Shown here one piece after another: positions 1-9,248 of a stretch of 64,000 nucleotides of DNA; position 1 is the stretch's first letter; every line of letters starts with the position of its first letter. The stretch is from Candidatus Zixiibacteriota bacterium (GTDB lineage: Bacteria > Zixibacteria > MSB-5A5 > DG-27). The notes below the pieces were generated by a model, which worked only from the letters and a program-made list of their open reading frames with translations, was not told the origin of the DNA and did not search any database. The translations under genes were made by a program, and so were the position numbers. Location of the stretch: the NCBI GenBank assembly GCA_030605835.1, contig JAUWHO010000027.1, positions 149,664-213,663 on the forward strand, in the 5' to 3' direction.

Positions 1-182
1 GCAAGTATCAGAAGTGAGTCCGGGAGAGGGGCTAGCTCTGCCCTCGGTCTTTGAGCTTCGGGCTCTGCCTCTTCCTTCCTGGAACAACCACTTATGCTGA
101 TCAGCAGACTTACAAGGGACAATACTGCCAGCTTCGTCAGAAGGACAGTGCTCTTATTCCACATCGAAGGTTCCCACACTCA

Positions 183-1514
183 CTATTCTACTAAGATTAT
201 TCCGATATCCATGACATCGGTGTCGGTCGGCCCGGTCACAAAGGTCTCCTCGGTCTGTCTGAAGAGATTATATGAGTCGTTGTTGGCGAGAAACGCTTTA
301 GGGTCAAGACCGAGCTTGTCTGCTCTTTCTGTTGTGCCTCCGTCAACTATGGCACCGGAGACATCGCTGTTTCCATCGGTTCCATTGGTGCTGCTCTGCA
401 ACAGCAGAAAATTCTCGATTCTGGCAAGCTCAATTGCAGTTCCAAGGGCCACCTCCTGGTTTGCCCCTCCGCGTCCGCGGCCCTTCTTGGTGACTGTCGT
501 TTCACCACCGAAAATAAGACAGGCTGGCGGGGAGACCGGTTTGCCAGCGGTCTTCACCTGTTTGACCAGCTCACCAAATCTAGTCCCCATCTCTTTTGCC
601 TCCTCCTGCAGAAAGGCGGGGAAGATCATGGAGTTGTAACCCAGTTCTCTGGCGGTTTCTTGAGCGCTCTTTAGGGCGATTGAGTTACTGGCCACGATCA
701 CATTGTCCACCTTATCGAAAATCTTATCCCCCGGTTTCGGCGTCTCGTCTCTCAGGCCCTTAATCCCGGCATCGATATGCTCCAAAACAGTTTTGGGGAG
801 TCGGTCTATGAGTTCATATTTCTGCAGAACCTCCCGCGCCTCCTCATAGGTGGTTTCATCCGGCACCGTGAGCCCGGAGCAGATCAGAGAGAGGTCATCA
901 TCCAGGAGGTCAGATAGAATCAACGTCGGCATCGTCGCCGGGTAGCCCCACTTCGCTATCTGTCCCCCCTTGCTCGTGGAGAGGTGCTTCTGGACCGTGT
1001 ATAGCTCACGGACGTCAGCCCCGGATTTGCGCAGCAGACTGGTAGTTTTCAGCTTCTCGGCTAAGTTGATACCCTCCACCGGAACGGTCGAAAGAGAGGG
1101 TGCTCCCTTCGAGATGAGAAGGATGAGCAAAGTGTCATTGCCGGCCGCCCCCAGGAAGGCTTTGAGGTCGTTGGTCCCCGTCACGCCGCTCTGATCCGGA
1201 ATCGGAAAGCCGGCCTCTATGGCCTCGACTTTCTCCAGGGTGAAGCCGAGGGTGTATCTGGTGAGAACCATTCCACGGTCGATCCGCTCCCCGAGAATCT
1301 TTTCGACCGCCTGGGACATATGGACGGAGTAGTTGCCGACCCCGGAAACCAGGATTTTCTTGTAGTCGTCCAGATTGTATGACTTGTCAGCAAGCCTGAG
1401 ACTGCTACCCTCCAGGTGGAGGCTACTGCTAACCGCCTTCTGGGGATTGGCGGCCTCCAGGGCGCCTGCGAATATCTGTCTGGCGTTGTCTTTGAGTCGA
1501 TCGGTGCTATTCAT
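183..1514 (-). CDS. Glycerate 2-kinase-like protein (MOFRL/DUF4147 family)
   Basis: The protein (443 aa) has the two-domain layout of bacterial glycerate 2-kinases (GckA/TtuD), which phosphorylate D-glycerate with ATP in the cytoplasm. Visible family blocks are the N-terminal 'RQIFAGALEAANP', 'VQKHLSTSKGGQIAK', and a C-terminal MOFRL domain with 'GGETTVTKKGRGRGGANQE', 'TNGTDGNSDVSGAIVDGG' and 'GPTDTDVMDI'. The length is normal for the family. The glycine-rich loop usually written SGGGSALL reads 'SKGAPSLS' here, so substrate or nucleotide binding may differ and the specificity is uncertain. The gene stands alone. It is divergent from the PEP carboxykinase gene across a spacer of about 300 bp that may hold both promoters. 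Membership of the family is secure; glycerate as substrate is inferred. Confidence 0.85.
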   Translation of the reverse strand: MNSTDRLKDNARQIFAGALEAANPQKAVSSSLHLEGSSLRLADKSYNLDDYKKILVSGVGNYSVHMSQAVEKILGERIDRGMVLTRYTLGFTLEKVEAIEAGFPIPDQSGVTGTNDLKAFLGAAGNDTLLILLISKGAPSLSTVPVEGINLAEKLKTTSLLRKSGADVRELYTVQKHLSTSKGGQIAKWGYPATMPTLILSDLLDDDLSLICSGLTVPDETTYEEAREVLQKYELIDRLPKTVLEHIDAGIKGLRDETPKPGDKIFDKVDNVIVASNSIALKSAQETARELGYNSMIFPAFLQEEAKEMGTRFGELVKQVKTAGKPVSPPACLIFGGETTVTKKGRGRGGANQEVALGTAIELARIENFLLLQSSTNGTDGNSDVSGAIVDGGTTERADKLGLDPKAFLANNDSYNLFRQTEETFVTGPTDTDVMDIGIILVE

Positions 1515-1811
1515 CTTTTCGAATCCTCCGGGAGAACTGCTGCCGAAACGTCACAATCTACAAACTAAGCGACGTCCGGGCTTTAGCCTTGGTCATATAT
1601 TAGTCAGCTTAGGGGATTTTTGCAAGCGACAATTCGTTTGGGGCAACGGATTTCTCAAGTGTCTGCTCTGGCGTCTCTGAGCGGTGAGGGTCTGAACTTC
1701 CGCTTCCCCTCGCTAATTTTCTACCCTCCAGCCTGCATAAATTGGTTGCAATTTCGCCAGTTAATCGTAAATTTAGATCTCAAAATAGTCGAGAGCTTTT
1801 TCTAAGAGATT
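1515..1811. other. Divergent intergenic spacer, glycerate kinase / pckA-like
   Basis: About 300 bp separate two divergently read genes. The half nearest the PEP carboxykinase is AT-rich. I could not fix a clear -35/-10 pair, and no ORF here looks coding. The plus-strand gene has only a weak purine stretch (AAGAGA) before its ATG. Confidence 0.4.
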
Positions 1812-3659
1812 ATGAGTAGCGAGATTTACGATACCGAAGTCTACCGCAGATTCTACGAGAACTTCAAGCCTCTCTTGAACGGAGAGAATATCAAGCATGT
1901 CGACCTCAAAAGCATCAGAGAGGACGCCATCAGGACCGGCACCAGAACCAAATTCGGCTCTTACGGTTGGCGCTCGGCGGTCTCCAGCAGGGTTGCTCCC
2001 CGGACGGTCTATTTGGGGGACAAAGAGGTGAGGTTGCCAAAGGTGACCAATCTTCAGAGGGACCTCATCGAGAAATCCCCCGAGCAGCTGCACAAGGTCC
2101 TGCATCTCATGCGGACTTTGCCCTTCGTTCACATTCGACGACAGATGGGGGACAATCCGGAATACAATCCAATCTGCAACCTCTACGTCTCCATCGCCGA
2201 CAGCAAGAACTACCGCATCGCCTACATGTGGGGGAACACCATGTGGAAGCCGGACAAAAGGCCCGGTCCGGAGTTCACTATGATTCACATCCCCGAAGAG
2301 CATCAGCTAAGACAGCAGGTCCTGGTCCTGCCGGAATACAACCTCAATATCGCCTTAGGAACCGACTACATGGGGGAGGATAAGAAGGGTTTCCTCCGAC
2401 AGGCGATGTGGTATGCCGACGAGCATGGGCTTTTGGGGCTGCACGCCGGAACGAAGCTAGTCAGGGTGCGGGATGCCAAAGATGGCAAATTGAAGACGTA
2501 CGGAGTTTTCCTATTCGGCTTGACCGCCACCGGCAAATCGACCTGGTCTTGCCATCAGTTGGGCTTAGACCACAAGAGGGGGGAGAAAACCGAAGTTACC
2601 CAGGACGACATTGTCTTCTTAAGAAAAGACGGCTCCGCCTTAGGGAGCGAGGCCAACTTCTTCGTCAAGACCGACGTCGAAAAAAACCTCCAGGAGGCGA
2701 TGTATTATGCCCTCATCGACAAAACCGCCCTCTTCGAGAACGTCATGATCGACGCCGGCGGCAATCCCGATTTCTTAGACGAACACCTCTGCGCCAACGG
2801 CCGGGCGGTGATCCGCAAGGACAGGCTGAAGGTGAGAAGAGGGCGCAGACTTGTAGGGATAGACGCCAAAAGCATCAACCTCCCCTCCCTGGATGATCTC
2901 GATGGCCTGATCTTCGCCTTCATCACCAGGAGAAACACCATCATGCCCTTCGCTCAGGAGTTGACCCCGGAGCAGGGGGTGTTAGCGTATCTCTGGGGAG
3001 AATCGACTCACAGTTACGCCTCCCAGCCTGCCCGGGCCGGCGAGTCGGTGAGGATGGTCGGCACCGATCCTTTCATCATCGGCTCCCGGGCCAAGAAGGT
3101 CAACCACTTCTACGACATCGTCATGAACTTGATTGACAACTATCCCGGAAAAGTCAAATTCTTACTCTACAACACCGGTGGAGTCGGGGAGATGATCGAA
3201 GAGTATATGGACGGCGACATCAAAAGAAAGAAAATGATTCGCAAGGTCGACCGAGTTCCCATAAATCTGATGGCCGACATTCAGAGGGGGGATCTGCGGG
3301 GCACCAATCGTTACGAGATGGGCAGATTGGGGAGAAGGGAGATCGTAGAGTGCGAAGACTGGAACTTCTCCCAGTTCAAGCCTGAGAATTTCTACTCCGA
3401 AGAGCAGACCGAAAACTACATTCACAGCCTCATGGAGGGACGAAAGAAGTTCACCGCTGAGATTTCCGAGGAGGGGTTAAAGCCTGAGATAATTAGGGCT
3501 GCGGAGGAGACTTTCAAACTTTTCAAGGGCAAACCCTCCAAAGCTGAAGAGATAACGATTGAAGCTACCGAGCCCGCAGAAGAAGAGGAGCTTGCAGTCC
3601 CCCTCCCAGTGGAATCGAAGAGCCGACCCCGCCGCCCTTATCGTGGCAGATACAGATAA
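1812..3659 (+). CDS. pckA: Divergent ATP-type phosphoenolpyruvate carboxykinase
   Basis: The gene encodes a PEP carboxykinase-fold kinase, which interconverts oxaloacetate + ATP and PEP + CO2 at the entry to gluconeogenesis. The diagnostic segments are in ATP-PEPCK order: a metal-binding region 'GLHAGTKL' (usually HCSANVG), a P-loop 'GLTATGKST' near residue 235 (usually GLSGTGKT), a kinase-2 motif 'TQDDIVF', 'LFENVMID', and 'FITRRNTIMPFAQELTPEQ', which aligns with the LTADAFGVLPPVSKLTPEQ region. At 615 aa it is longer than the usual ~530-540 aa. The extra C-terminus is acidic (EPAEEEEL) and then very basic (RPRRPYRGRYR). Several normally invariant positions differ, so this is a distant branch whose physiological substrate should not be assumed. 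It is monocistronic, followed by palindromic repeats. Confidence 0.75.
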   Translation: MSSEIYDTEVYRRFYENFKPLLNGENIKHVDLKSIREDAIRTGTRTKFGSYGWRSAVSSRVAPRTVYLGDKEVRLPKVTNLQRDLIEKSPEQLHKVLHLMRTLPFVHIRRQMGDNPEYNPICNLYVSIADSKNYRIAYMWGNTMWKPDKRPGPEFTMIHIPEEHQLRQQVLVLPEYNLNIALGTDYMGEDKKGFLRQAMWYADEHGLLGLHAGTKLVRVRDAKDGKLKTYGVFLFGLTATGKSTWSCHQLGLDHKRGEKTEVTQDDIVFLRKDGSALGSEANFFVKTDVEKNLQEAMYYALIDKTALFENVMIDAGGNPDFLDEHLCANGRAVIRKDRLKVRRGRRLVGIDAKSINLPSLDDLDGLIFAFITRRNTIMPFAQELTPEQGVLAYLWGESTHSYASQPARAGESVRMVGTDPFIIGSRAKKVNHFYDIVMNLIDNYPGKVKFLLYNTGGVGEMIEEYMDGDIKRKKMIRKVDRVPINLMADIQRGDLRGTNRYEMGRLGRREIVECEDWNFSQFKPENFYSEEQTENYIHSLMEGRKKFTAEISEEGLKPEIIRAAEETFKLFKGKPSKAEEITIEATEPAEEEELAVPLPVESKSRPRRPYRGRYR

Positions 3660-4076
3660 AAAAGCAAACAGTAGACAGTAGATGGGGAACAGGGGATAGG
3701 TTGTAGCGGAAACCTTTAGGTTTCCATAGATAGCAGACAGAGAATACTATCTAGCTGGGGCAGGAGTTGCACTCCTGCCCCTTTGCCTTTCGCTGGGCTA
3801 GAAAGCCCAGTCTGTTCCGTTAGAAACAACATCAAAGAATAGCCGGGGCGTTCCTGCCCTGGAGCGGACTGACCGTGAAAGGGTGGGGGGTCAACCCCCA
3901 CCCTAGCTGTTTTGCATATCACAGATACATCCACTCGTAGCCCAGGTTGTCTCAACCTGGGGTTTGATTCTTGATGTCGGGTTGAGACAACCCGACCTAC
4001 GGGTTGATGCGTGGCCTTCTGGGTATCGGATGTGGGCATCCGACAGCACCGTTTTCAACCATTAACTATTTACTAT
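3660..4076. repeat. Palindrome-rich intergenic repeat block A
   Basis: This gene-free spacer is a mosaic of short near-perfect palindromes. Examples are GGGGCAGGAGT-TGC-ACTCCTGCCCC at 3757-3781, CTGGGCT-AGAA-AGCCCAG at 3793-3810, GGGTGGGGG-loop-CCCCCACCC at 3881-3903, CCCAGGTTG-TCT-CAACCTGGG at about 3941-3961, and GTCGGGTTG-AGA-CAACCCGAC at 3976-3996. The same units recur in the blocks near 8.5-9.2, 30.9-31.3 and 40.0 kb. The block lies between the convergent pckA-like gene and the ABC operon, where such hairpins could act as bidirectional terminators. No ORF here is convincing. Confidence 0.8.
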
Positions 4077-4766
4077 TTACTGATGATTGTGATGGTTTTT
4101 CTCGTCGTTCTCGATCATCCCGTCCTTGAGCTTGATAATCCTTTTGGTTCTACTGGAGATCTCCGGATCGTGGGTGATCATCACCACGGTGTTCCCCTGA
4201 CTCCACAGCTCCTCGAATATATTGATGATCTCCTTCCCGGTCACAGAGTCTAAGTTGCCGGTGGGCTCGTCAGCGAGGATGATGGAGGGATTATTTACCA
4301 GCGCGCGGGCGATCGCAATCCTCTGCATCTCTCCACCGGAGAGCTCCGAGGGGAGATGATTGCGTCTCTCCACAAGACCCACCCTATCCAACATCTCCTC
4401 CACTCTCTTGCGCCTCTTTCTGAAGGAGAGCCCCGCAAAGATCAGGGGCAGCTCCACATTCTCGTAAACGCTGGCGTAGTTCAGGAGGTTGAAATTCTGA
4501 AACACGAACCCCATTTTCCGATTGCGAATTTCGGCTAACTGGTTTGGATGCAGCTTGCTGACCTCTTTCCCCTCTAAGGCATAGTTCCCTCCGGTGGGGA
4601 CATCTAGGCAGCCGATGATGTTCATCAGGGTGGATTTGCCGGAGCCGGAGGGTCCCATTATGGATATGAACTCGTTGGGCTGGATGAAAAGGTCGATGTT
4701 CCGCAGGGCCTCCACCTTCACCTTGCCGGTGTCGTAGACTCTCCATATGCTCTTCATTCTTATCAT
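4077..4766 (-). CDS. ABC transporter ATP-binding protein (MacB/LolD type)
   Basis: A 229-aa cytoplasmic ATPase. All ABC motifs are present: Walker A 'GPSGSGKST', Q-loop 'FVFQNFNLL', signature '[15 protein letters not shown]', Walker B 'IILADEPTG', D-loop 'GNLDS' and H-loop 'MITHD'. The spacing and the 'LDVPTGG' segment are typical of the MacB/LolD/FtsE class, which powers mechanotransmission rather than solute passage. It is the last gene of a four-gene minus-strand operon (adaptor, permease, permease, ATPase), 22 bp after the second permease. By analogy it drives export of a peptide, glycolipid or lipoprotein across the envelope. The substrate cannot be read from the sequence. Confidence 0.93.
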   Translation of the reverse strand: MIRMKSIWRVYDTGKVKVEALRNIDLFIQPNEFISIMGPSGSGKSTLMNIIGCLDVPTGGNYALEGKEVSKLHPNQLAEIRNRKMGFVFQNFNLLNYASVYENVELPLIFAGLSFRKRRKRVEEMLDRVGLVERRNHLPSELSGGEMQRIAIARALVNNPSIILADEPTGNLDSVTGKEIINIFEELWSQGNTVVMITHDPEISSRTKRIIKLKDGMIENDEKNHHNHQ

Positions 4767-4788
4767 AGGAGTTCACCCAAAGCTAAGC

Positions 4789-6042
4789 CTACTCGTATCT
4801 CAGCGACTCCACCGGGTCGAGCTTGGAGGCTCTCAGGGAAGGGAAATAGCCGGATGCCACTCCCACGATCCCCAAAGCTACGGCGGTGAGCAGGGCTATC
4901 TCCGCGGAGATGACCGGTTTGCCCAGCCACTGCAGACCCTCCTCCTTCACCGGTATTTTCTCCAGGATTTTGGTAATAGTGAAAGAGGTGGTCATCCCCA
5001 TGGCGCCACCGAAGGCCGAAATGGCGATCGCCTCTAAAAGAAACTGCCACATGATGTAGCCCCTCCTGGCGCCTAAGGCCAGCTTGATTCCGATCTCCTT
5101 GGTGCGCCTTCTCACGGTCACATACATGATGTTTGCCACCCCCACTCCAGCGATCATGAGAGTCAATCCCCCCATTATCCCCAGAAAGACTTGGATCCCC
5201 AAAAGGATCTTGTCAAAAATCTTCCTTCCCTCGATGACATCCCAGAACCAGAGTGCTCTGTCATCTTCGGGGTCGAATTTATACTTCTTGCCAAGTACAC
5301 GAAAGACCTCCCTTTCAACGTGCTTCACCCTTTTCGGGTCTCTGGGTTGATAGACGATGTTGGAGAGATAGGGCCACCTCTGGGTATAGATTGCCTTAAA
5401 GGTGGTCGCCGGGATGGTGGCGGTGTTGACGTCAGGACCGTGGTACATTCCCATCTGCATCTTGTCGACCATCACCCCGATCACGGTGAAGGGGATATTG
5501 TCCAAAAGCAGGGTCTTGCCGACGGCCTCTTCCTGGCCAAACAATTTCTCCTTCAACTCGTGTCCCAAGAAGATCACCCTTCTTCTGTTCTTCATATCCA
5601 GCTCGTTTAGGAAGCGGCCTCCCTTTTGGGCGATGTGGGCTCGCATCTGTTCAAAGGAGGGATAGACCCCGGTGAGATGTTCGGAGATGGTCTTGTCTTT
5701 GTATTCCAAAGTTCTTCCCCAGCGGGAGTACTCTCCGCTGATTAACTCTATCTCGGGAATGCTCTTTTTCAATAGCTCTACATCTTCGTCCATGAAGCGG
5801 ATCTCCCGGCCGCGCCTGAGACCCTCATACGGTATGGTGGTCTCGCCTCCCCACAGGATGACGATGGGGCCTCCCAAGCCGCTGCGAGCCTTTCGGAGCT
5901 GCCGGGTCATCCCCTCCCCGAAGGCTAAAAGCATCACAATCGCCACCGTTCCCCAGGTCAAGGCCAGAACTGTGAGGGTGATCTTTTTCTTCTGCTTGGT
6001 GAAATCGCTTGCGAAGAGCTTGGCTAAAAGAAGAATCTTCAT
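4789..6042 (-). CDS. MacB-like ABC transporter permease (FtsX family), second copy
   Basis: A 417-aa inner-membrane permease with the MacB layout: one N-terminal transmembrane helix ('ITLTVLALTWGTVAIVMLLAFGEG'), a large periplasmic core domain (about residues 45-280), and three C-terminal helices of the FtsX domain containing 'RRRTKEIGIKLALGARR'. It ends with the usual 'ASKLDPVESLRYE'. Its sequence is clearly paralogous to the next gene upstream, with shared 'KKYKFDPEDD', 'WGGKT/WGGETT' and 'GLGE' segments. The two probably form a heterodimer, as in many FCB-group MacB-like systems. It starts 8 bp after the preceding stop, indicating co-transcription. Confidence 0.92.
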   Translation of the reverse strand: MKILLLAKLFASDFTKQKKKITLTVLALTWGTVAIVMLLAFGEGMTRQLRKARSGLGGPIVILWGGETTIPYEGLRRGREIRFMDEDVELLKKSIPEIELISGEYSRWGRTLEYKDKTISEHLTGVYPSFEQMRAHIAQKGGRFLNELDMKNRRRVIFLGHELKEKLFGQEEAVGKTLLLDNIPFTVIGVMVDKMQMGMYHGPDVNTATIPATTFKAIYTQRWPYLSNIVYQPRDPKRVKHVEREVFRVLGKKYKFDPEDDRALWFWDVIEGRKIFDKILLGIQVFLGIMGGLTLMIAGVGVANIMYVTVRRRTKEIGIKLALGARRGYIMWQFLLEAIAISAFGGAMGMTTSFTITKILEKIPVKEEGLQWLGKPVISAEIALLTAVALGIVGVASGYFPSLRASKLDPVESLRYE

Positions 6043-6050
6043 CTCTTACC

Positions 6051-7283
6051 TCAGGGTCTCAAGGCCTCCACCGGATTGAGATTGGCGGCCCGCCGAGCCG
6101 GGAAGAATCCTGAGAAAAGACCTATCAAGCCTAAGAGGCAGGTCACTGCCACCGCCACCATAACCGAGATCTCAGGGGTGCCAACATACTCCTCGGCCTT
6201 GAAAACCGGAAATACTTGGATGATGCCGTAGGAGATGATAAATCCTATTCCCCCCCCGATGAAGGTGATCACCAGGGTCTCGAAGATGAACTGCAAGAGG
6301 ACGAACCTCTTTTTGGCGCCCAGAGCCATCTTGATTCCGATCTCGCGGGTTCTCTCCTCCACCACCACATTCATGATGTTCGACACCCCGATTCCGCCGA
6401 CGATCAGAGTCAGAGCTCCTAGGATTCCCAGGAATAGCTGGAAACCCCCGAAGAAGGCGTTGAAGAAGGCCTCCATCTCGCTGGTGTCCCACATCGATAA
6501 AGCCTCGTCATCCTCCGGGTCGAACTTATATTTCTTCCCCAGCACCTCGTAAACTCTCTTTTTGACGTATTCGGTGAGGTGTGGAGATTCGGCTTTGAAG
6601 ACCATATTGTTCAAATACTTGGCCGGATACATGGAAGCGCAGGTGGTGTAAGGTATGAAGCCCTTGTTCTCATCTCTACCGCTGTAGCTGGAGTCCTGTG
6701 GCTTCTCCTTTAAGACCCCCACAATCGTGAAGGGGACCCGATCAACAAGGACGATCTTGCCGATGGCCTCCTCTTCCCCGAAGAGGTCCTCCTTGAGATC
6801 GTTGCCCAAAAATATCGCCCGCTCTTTATTCTCCATATCGAGGTGGTTTATGAATCTTCCCCCTCTATCGGCGACGATACTGCGCAAGAGCGCAAACTCT
6901 GGATTAGTCCCCACCACCTGGACCACGAACACCTTCTTGCCGTAACTGACGGCGGCGTTCCAGCGAGTCCTCTCCGGGCTTATGTAGGCGATCTGTTTTA
7001 TCTGGGAGCGCAAGAGCTCGGTATCCTCTTCCCGGAGACCGATCCGGCGCCCCTTGGGAAGACCCTGGAAGGTCTTGGCGGTTTTGCCTCCCCACATAAT
7101 AACGATGTATTCCCCCAAACCGTGCATCGCTTTCACCTGGGAACGGTATAAACCCTGGCCAAAGGCCAAAAGCAGAATTACCGCCGTTGTTCCCCAGACA
7201 ATCCCGAATATGGTCAGAAGGGTGCGCAGTTTCTGGGAGCGCATATCCCGGAAGATCTGTCTTAAGAAAAGCCAGAGGTGCAC
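6051..7283 (-). CDS. MacB-like ABC transporter permease (FtsX family), first copy
   Basis: A 410-aa permease with an N-terminal helix ('LLTIFGIVWGTTAVILLLAFGQG'), a MacB-type periplasmic core, and a C-terminal three-helix FtsX domain with the conserved cytoplasmic loop 'EERTREIGIKMALGAKK' and terminus 'ANLNPVEALRP'. Its start codon overlaps the stop of the adaptor gene by one base, so the two are translationally coupled. With its paralog downstream and the ATPase it should form the inner-membrane part of a MacAB-like mechanotransmission exporter. Unlike canonical MacB, permease and ATPase are separate polypeptides and there are two different permeases. Confidence 0.92.
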   Translation of the reverse strand: MHLWLFLRQIFRDMRSQKLRTLLTIFGIVWGTTAVILLLAFGQGLYRSQVKAMHGLGEYIVIMWGGKTAKTFQGLPKGRRIGLREEDTELLRSQIKQIAYISPERTRWNAAVSYGKKVFVVQVVGTNPEFALLRSIVADRGGRFINHLDMENKERAIFLGNDLKEDLFGEEEAIGKIVLVDRVPFTIVGVLKEKPQDSSYSGRDENKGFIPYTTCASMYPAKYLNNMVFKAESPHLTEYVKKRVYEVLGKKYKFDPEDDEALSMWDTSEMEAFFNAFFGGFQLFLGILGALTLIVGGIGVSNIMNVVVEERTREIGIKMALGAKKRFVLLQFIFETLVITFIGGGIGFIISYGIIQVFPVFKAEEYVGTPEISVMVAVAVTCLLGLIGLFSGFFPARRAANLNPVEALRP

Positions 7284-8371
7284 TATTCTATCTCCCGCGG
7301 CGGACGTTCTACCAAGAGGGCTCCCTCCTCCAACCCGGAGGTGATCTCGACGTTAAGTCCGTCGGAGAGTCCGGTCTCAACATATACGGTGTCAATCTCC
7401 CCGAGCGAATCCTGAATCTCCACCCAGGCGGTGTCGCCTTTGAAATGTAGAAGTCTCTCCGGTGCTAAAAGGACATCTTTTTTCTCGTTTATCACCAGCT
7501 CGGCGTTGGCGGAATACCCCGCCCGCAGCATCTCCTCCCCCCTCTTGGTGATTTCGATTTCGACGTCGAAGACGGTGGTGTTCTCCTCCTCTCTGGCTTT
7601 GGGCGAAATCCGTTCAAGCACCCCCTCCACCGGTTCCCCCGGGAGGGCCCCAACCTTTATCTTCGCCGTCATCCCGGGATGCAGCTTGCCGACGTCGATC
7701 TCATCCACGGTTCCCTTGAAAAGCAGATCCGTCATCTCCGCTAAGATCAGAAGCTCCGTCCCGGCCTGAAAGGAGGTCAAGGGCACCACCGGATCCCCCT
7801 CGTTCACCATCTTCTCCAAGACAGTCCCGCTTATCGGGGAGCGAATCACGGAGCTTACGTTCTTGTCGGCTATGGTGGCGTGGCCATCCTGGATCAGGGA
7901 GAGTTTCTCCTCCGCCAACTTCAGACGCAGGCGGGTCTCATCGTAATCCTTGCGGGCATCGTCGTATTCCTTCTCGGAGATATGTTTCTTGTCTAAAAGC
8001 TCCTTTGCCCTTTCATAGTTCTTGAGGGCGTTTTCGTGTGACACCTCGGCGATCTCAGCCGACCGCTTGGCCTCCGCAAATTCGAGGGGGGTGGGGTCGG
8101 GGCTGATGTCGAGTAAGGGACTTCCAAATTTGACGCGGTCGCCGACCTCGACGAAGAGTTTCTTCACGATGCCGGAGATCTTGGACTTGACCGCAATCTC
8201 GTTTCTCGGTTCAATTCTGCCGATCGCCAAAGCTTTATCGACGATATCGCCTCGATCGAGCTTCACGGTGGTGATGCCATTCTCATCCCCCTTTCTGGAG
8301 GAGACGAAGAAGAATACCGCCACCGCAATTACACCTAACACGATCAGCGCGACAATTATCTTTTTGAACAT
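7283..8371 (-). CDS. Periplasmic adaptor (HlyD/MacA/RND membrane fusion protein)
   Basis: A MacA-like adaptor linking the inner-membrane ABC complex to an outer-membrane channel. It has an N-terminal membrane anchor ('IIVALIVLGVIAVAVFFFVSS'), a barrel-sandwich/lipoyl half ('RNEIAVKSKISGIVKKLFVEVGDRV'), a coiled-coil hairpin (about residues 80-165), the second lipoyl half ('SVIRSPISGTVLEKMVNEGD'), then beta-barrel and membrane-proximal domains. The ORF track begins at 8488, but I prefer the ATG at 8371. It starts directly before the membrane anchor, has a GAGG ribosome site 7 nt upstream, and makes a 362-aa protein of normal length. It is the first gene of the operon. No TolC-like partner is present in the window. 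Confidence 0.9.
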   Translation of the reverse strand: MFKKIIVALIVLGVIAVAVFFFVSSRKGDENGITTVKLDRGDIVDKALAIGRIEPRNEIAVKSKISGIVKKLFVEVGDRVKFGSPLLDISPDPTPLEFAEAKRSAEIAEVSHENALKNYERAKELLDKKHISEKEYDDARKDYDETRLRLKLAEEKLSLIQDGHATIADKNVSSVIRSPISGTVLEKMVNEGDPVVPLTSFQAGTELLILAEMTDLLFKGTVDEIDVGKLHPGMTAKIKVGALPGEPVEGVLERISPKAREEENTTVFDVEIEITKRGEEMLRAGYSANAELVINEKKDVLLAPERLLHFKGDTAWVEIQDSLGEIDTVYVETGLSDGLNVEITSGLEEGALLVERPPREIE

Positions 8372-9248
8372 ATTGAACCTCGCTAGGGAATAGGACTGAG
8401 TTCTTTTAATTATGAATACGAATATACCAGGATTGGGTTTCAGGTTCAAGCTGGGCTGTGAATATTGACGCTGGTTTAGGGATTTCATTCCCGTTATCTC
8501 GGGATCGAAGGGAAGTGCCCACTGAGCAAATCAGTCTAACACCCACTCGTAGTCTAGGTTGTCTCAACCTGGGGTTTCATCGACATAAACGGTAATCGCT
8601 GTTGGTCACGGCCATACGGCTCGTACGAGATGCCCTCATCCGTGACCTTCTGGGTATCGGACGGGGCGTCCGATACCAACACAGGTGGGTTAATCTGTGA
8701 ACCGTGAACCAACAGGGTCGGATAAGTTCCGACCCCTAGGGATTTGTTTGGAGCGGGAACTCCTACCAGTCATATAACCTTCAAGTTTCCAGAAACAGCA
8801 AACAGTGGACAGGGAATTCTCCCAGCTCGGGCAGGGGGTACAACCCCCACCCCAGCTGTTTTTTTCCACTCTAGCTGTTTAGTGGTTTTGCTCGGCTATT
8901 CGACTGCAGCGGAAAGCTTTAGGTTTCCATGATTCATCAAGCAAACAGCAAACAATAGACAGTAGACAGGGAATACTCTCCAGCTGGGGCAGTCGTTCGA
9001 CCCGTATGGGGAGTTGAACTCCTGCTGCTTTCCCCTGAATAGCGGGGGCATTCGTGCCCCGGAGTTTTTCAAGTGCCGTCCCGCCTCAGGCGGGTTTCCA
9101 CCTGACGGAAAAGGTGTCAGGAAGCAATTCCTGACACCACAGATACATCCACTCGTAGGCCAGGTTGTCTCAACCTGGGGTTTGATTCGTGGTGACGGCT
9201 TGATGTCGGGTTGAGACAACCCGACTTACAGGTTGAGGCGTTTCTCGG
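8372..9248. repeat. Palindrome-rich intergenic repeat block B
   Basis: Nearly 0.9 kb without a credible gene, made mostly of inverted repeats. Examples are GGTTGTCTCAACC at 8557-8569, GGTATCGGAC-loop-GTCCGATACC at 8653-8677, GGGTCGG-loop-CCGACCC at about 8706-8726, GGTGTCAGGAA-GCAA-TTCCTGACACC at 9113-9138, CAGGTTG-TCT-CAACCTG at 9161-9177, and GTCGGGTTG-AGA-CAACCCGAC at 9205-9225. The block shares long segments with block A, including 'cagatacatccactcgtag' before the GGTTGTCTCAACC unit. The part next to 8371 must also hold the promoter of the efflux operon, which I could not pinpoint. Confidence 0.8.
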
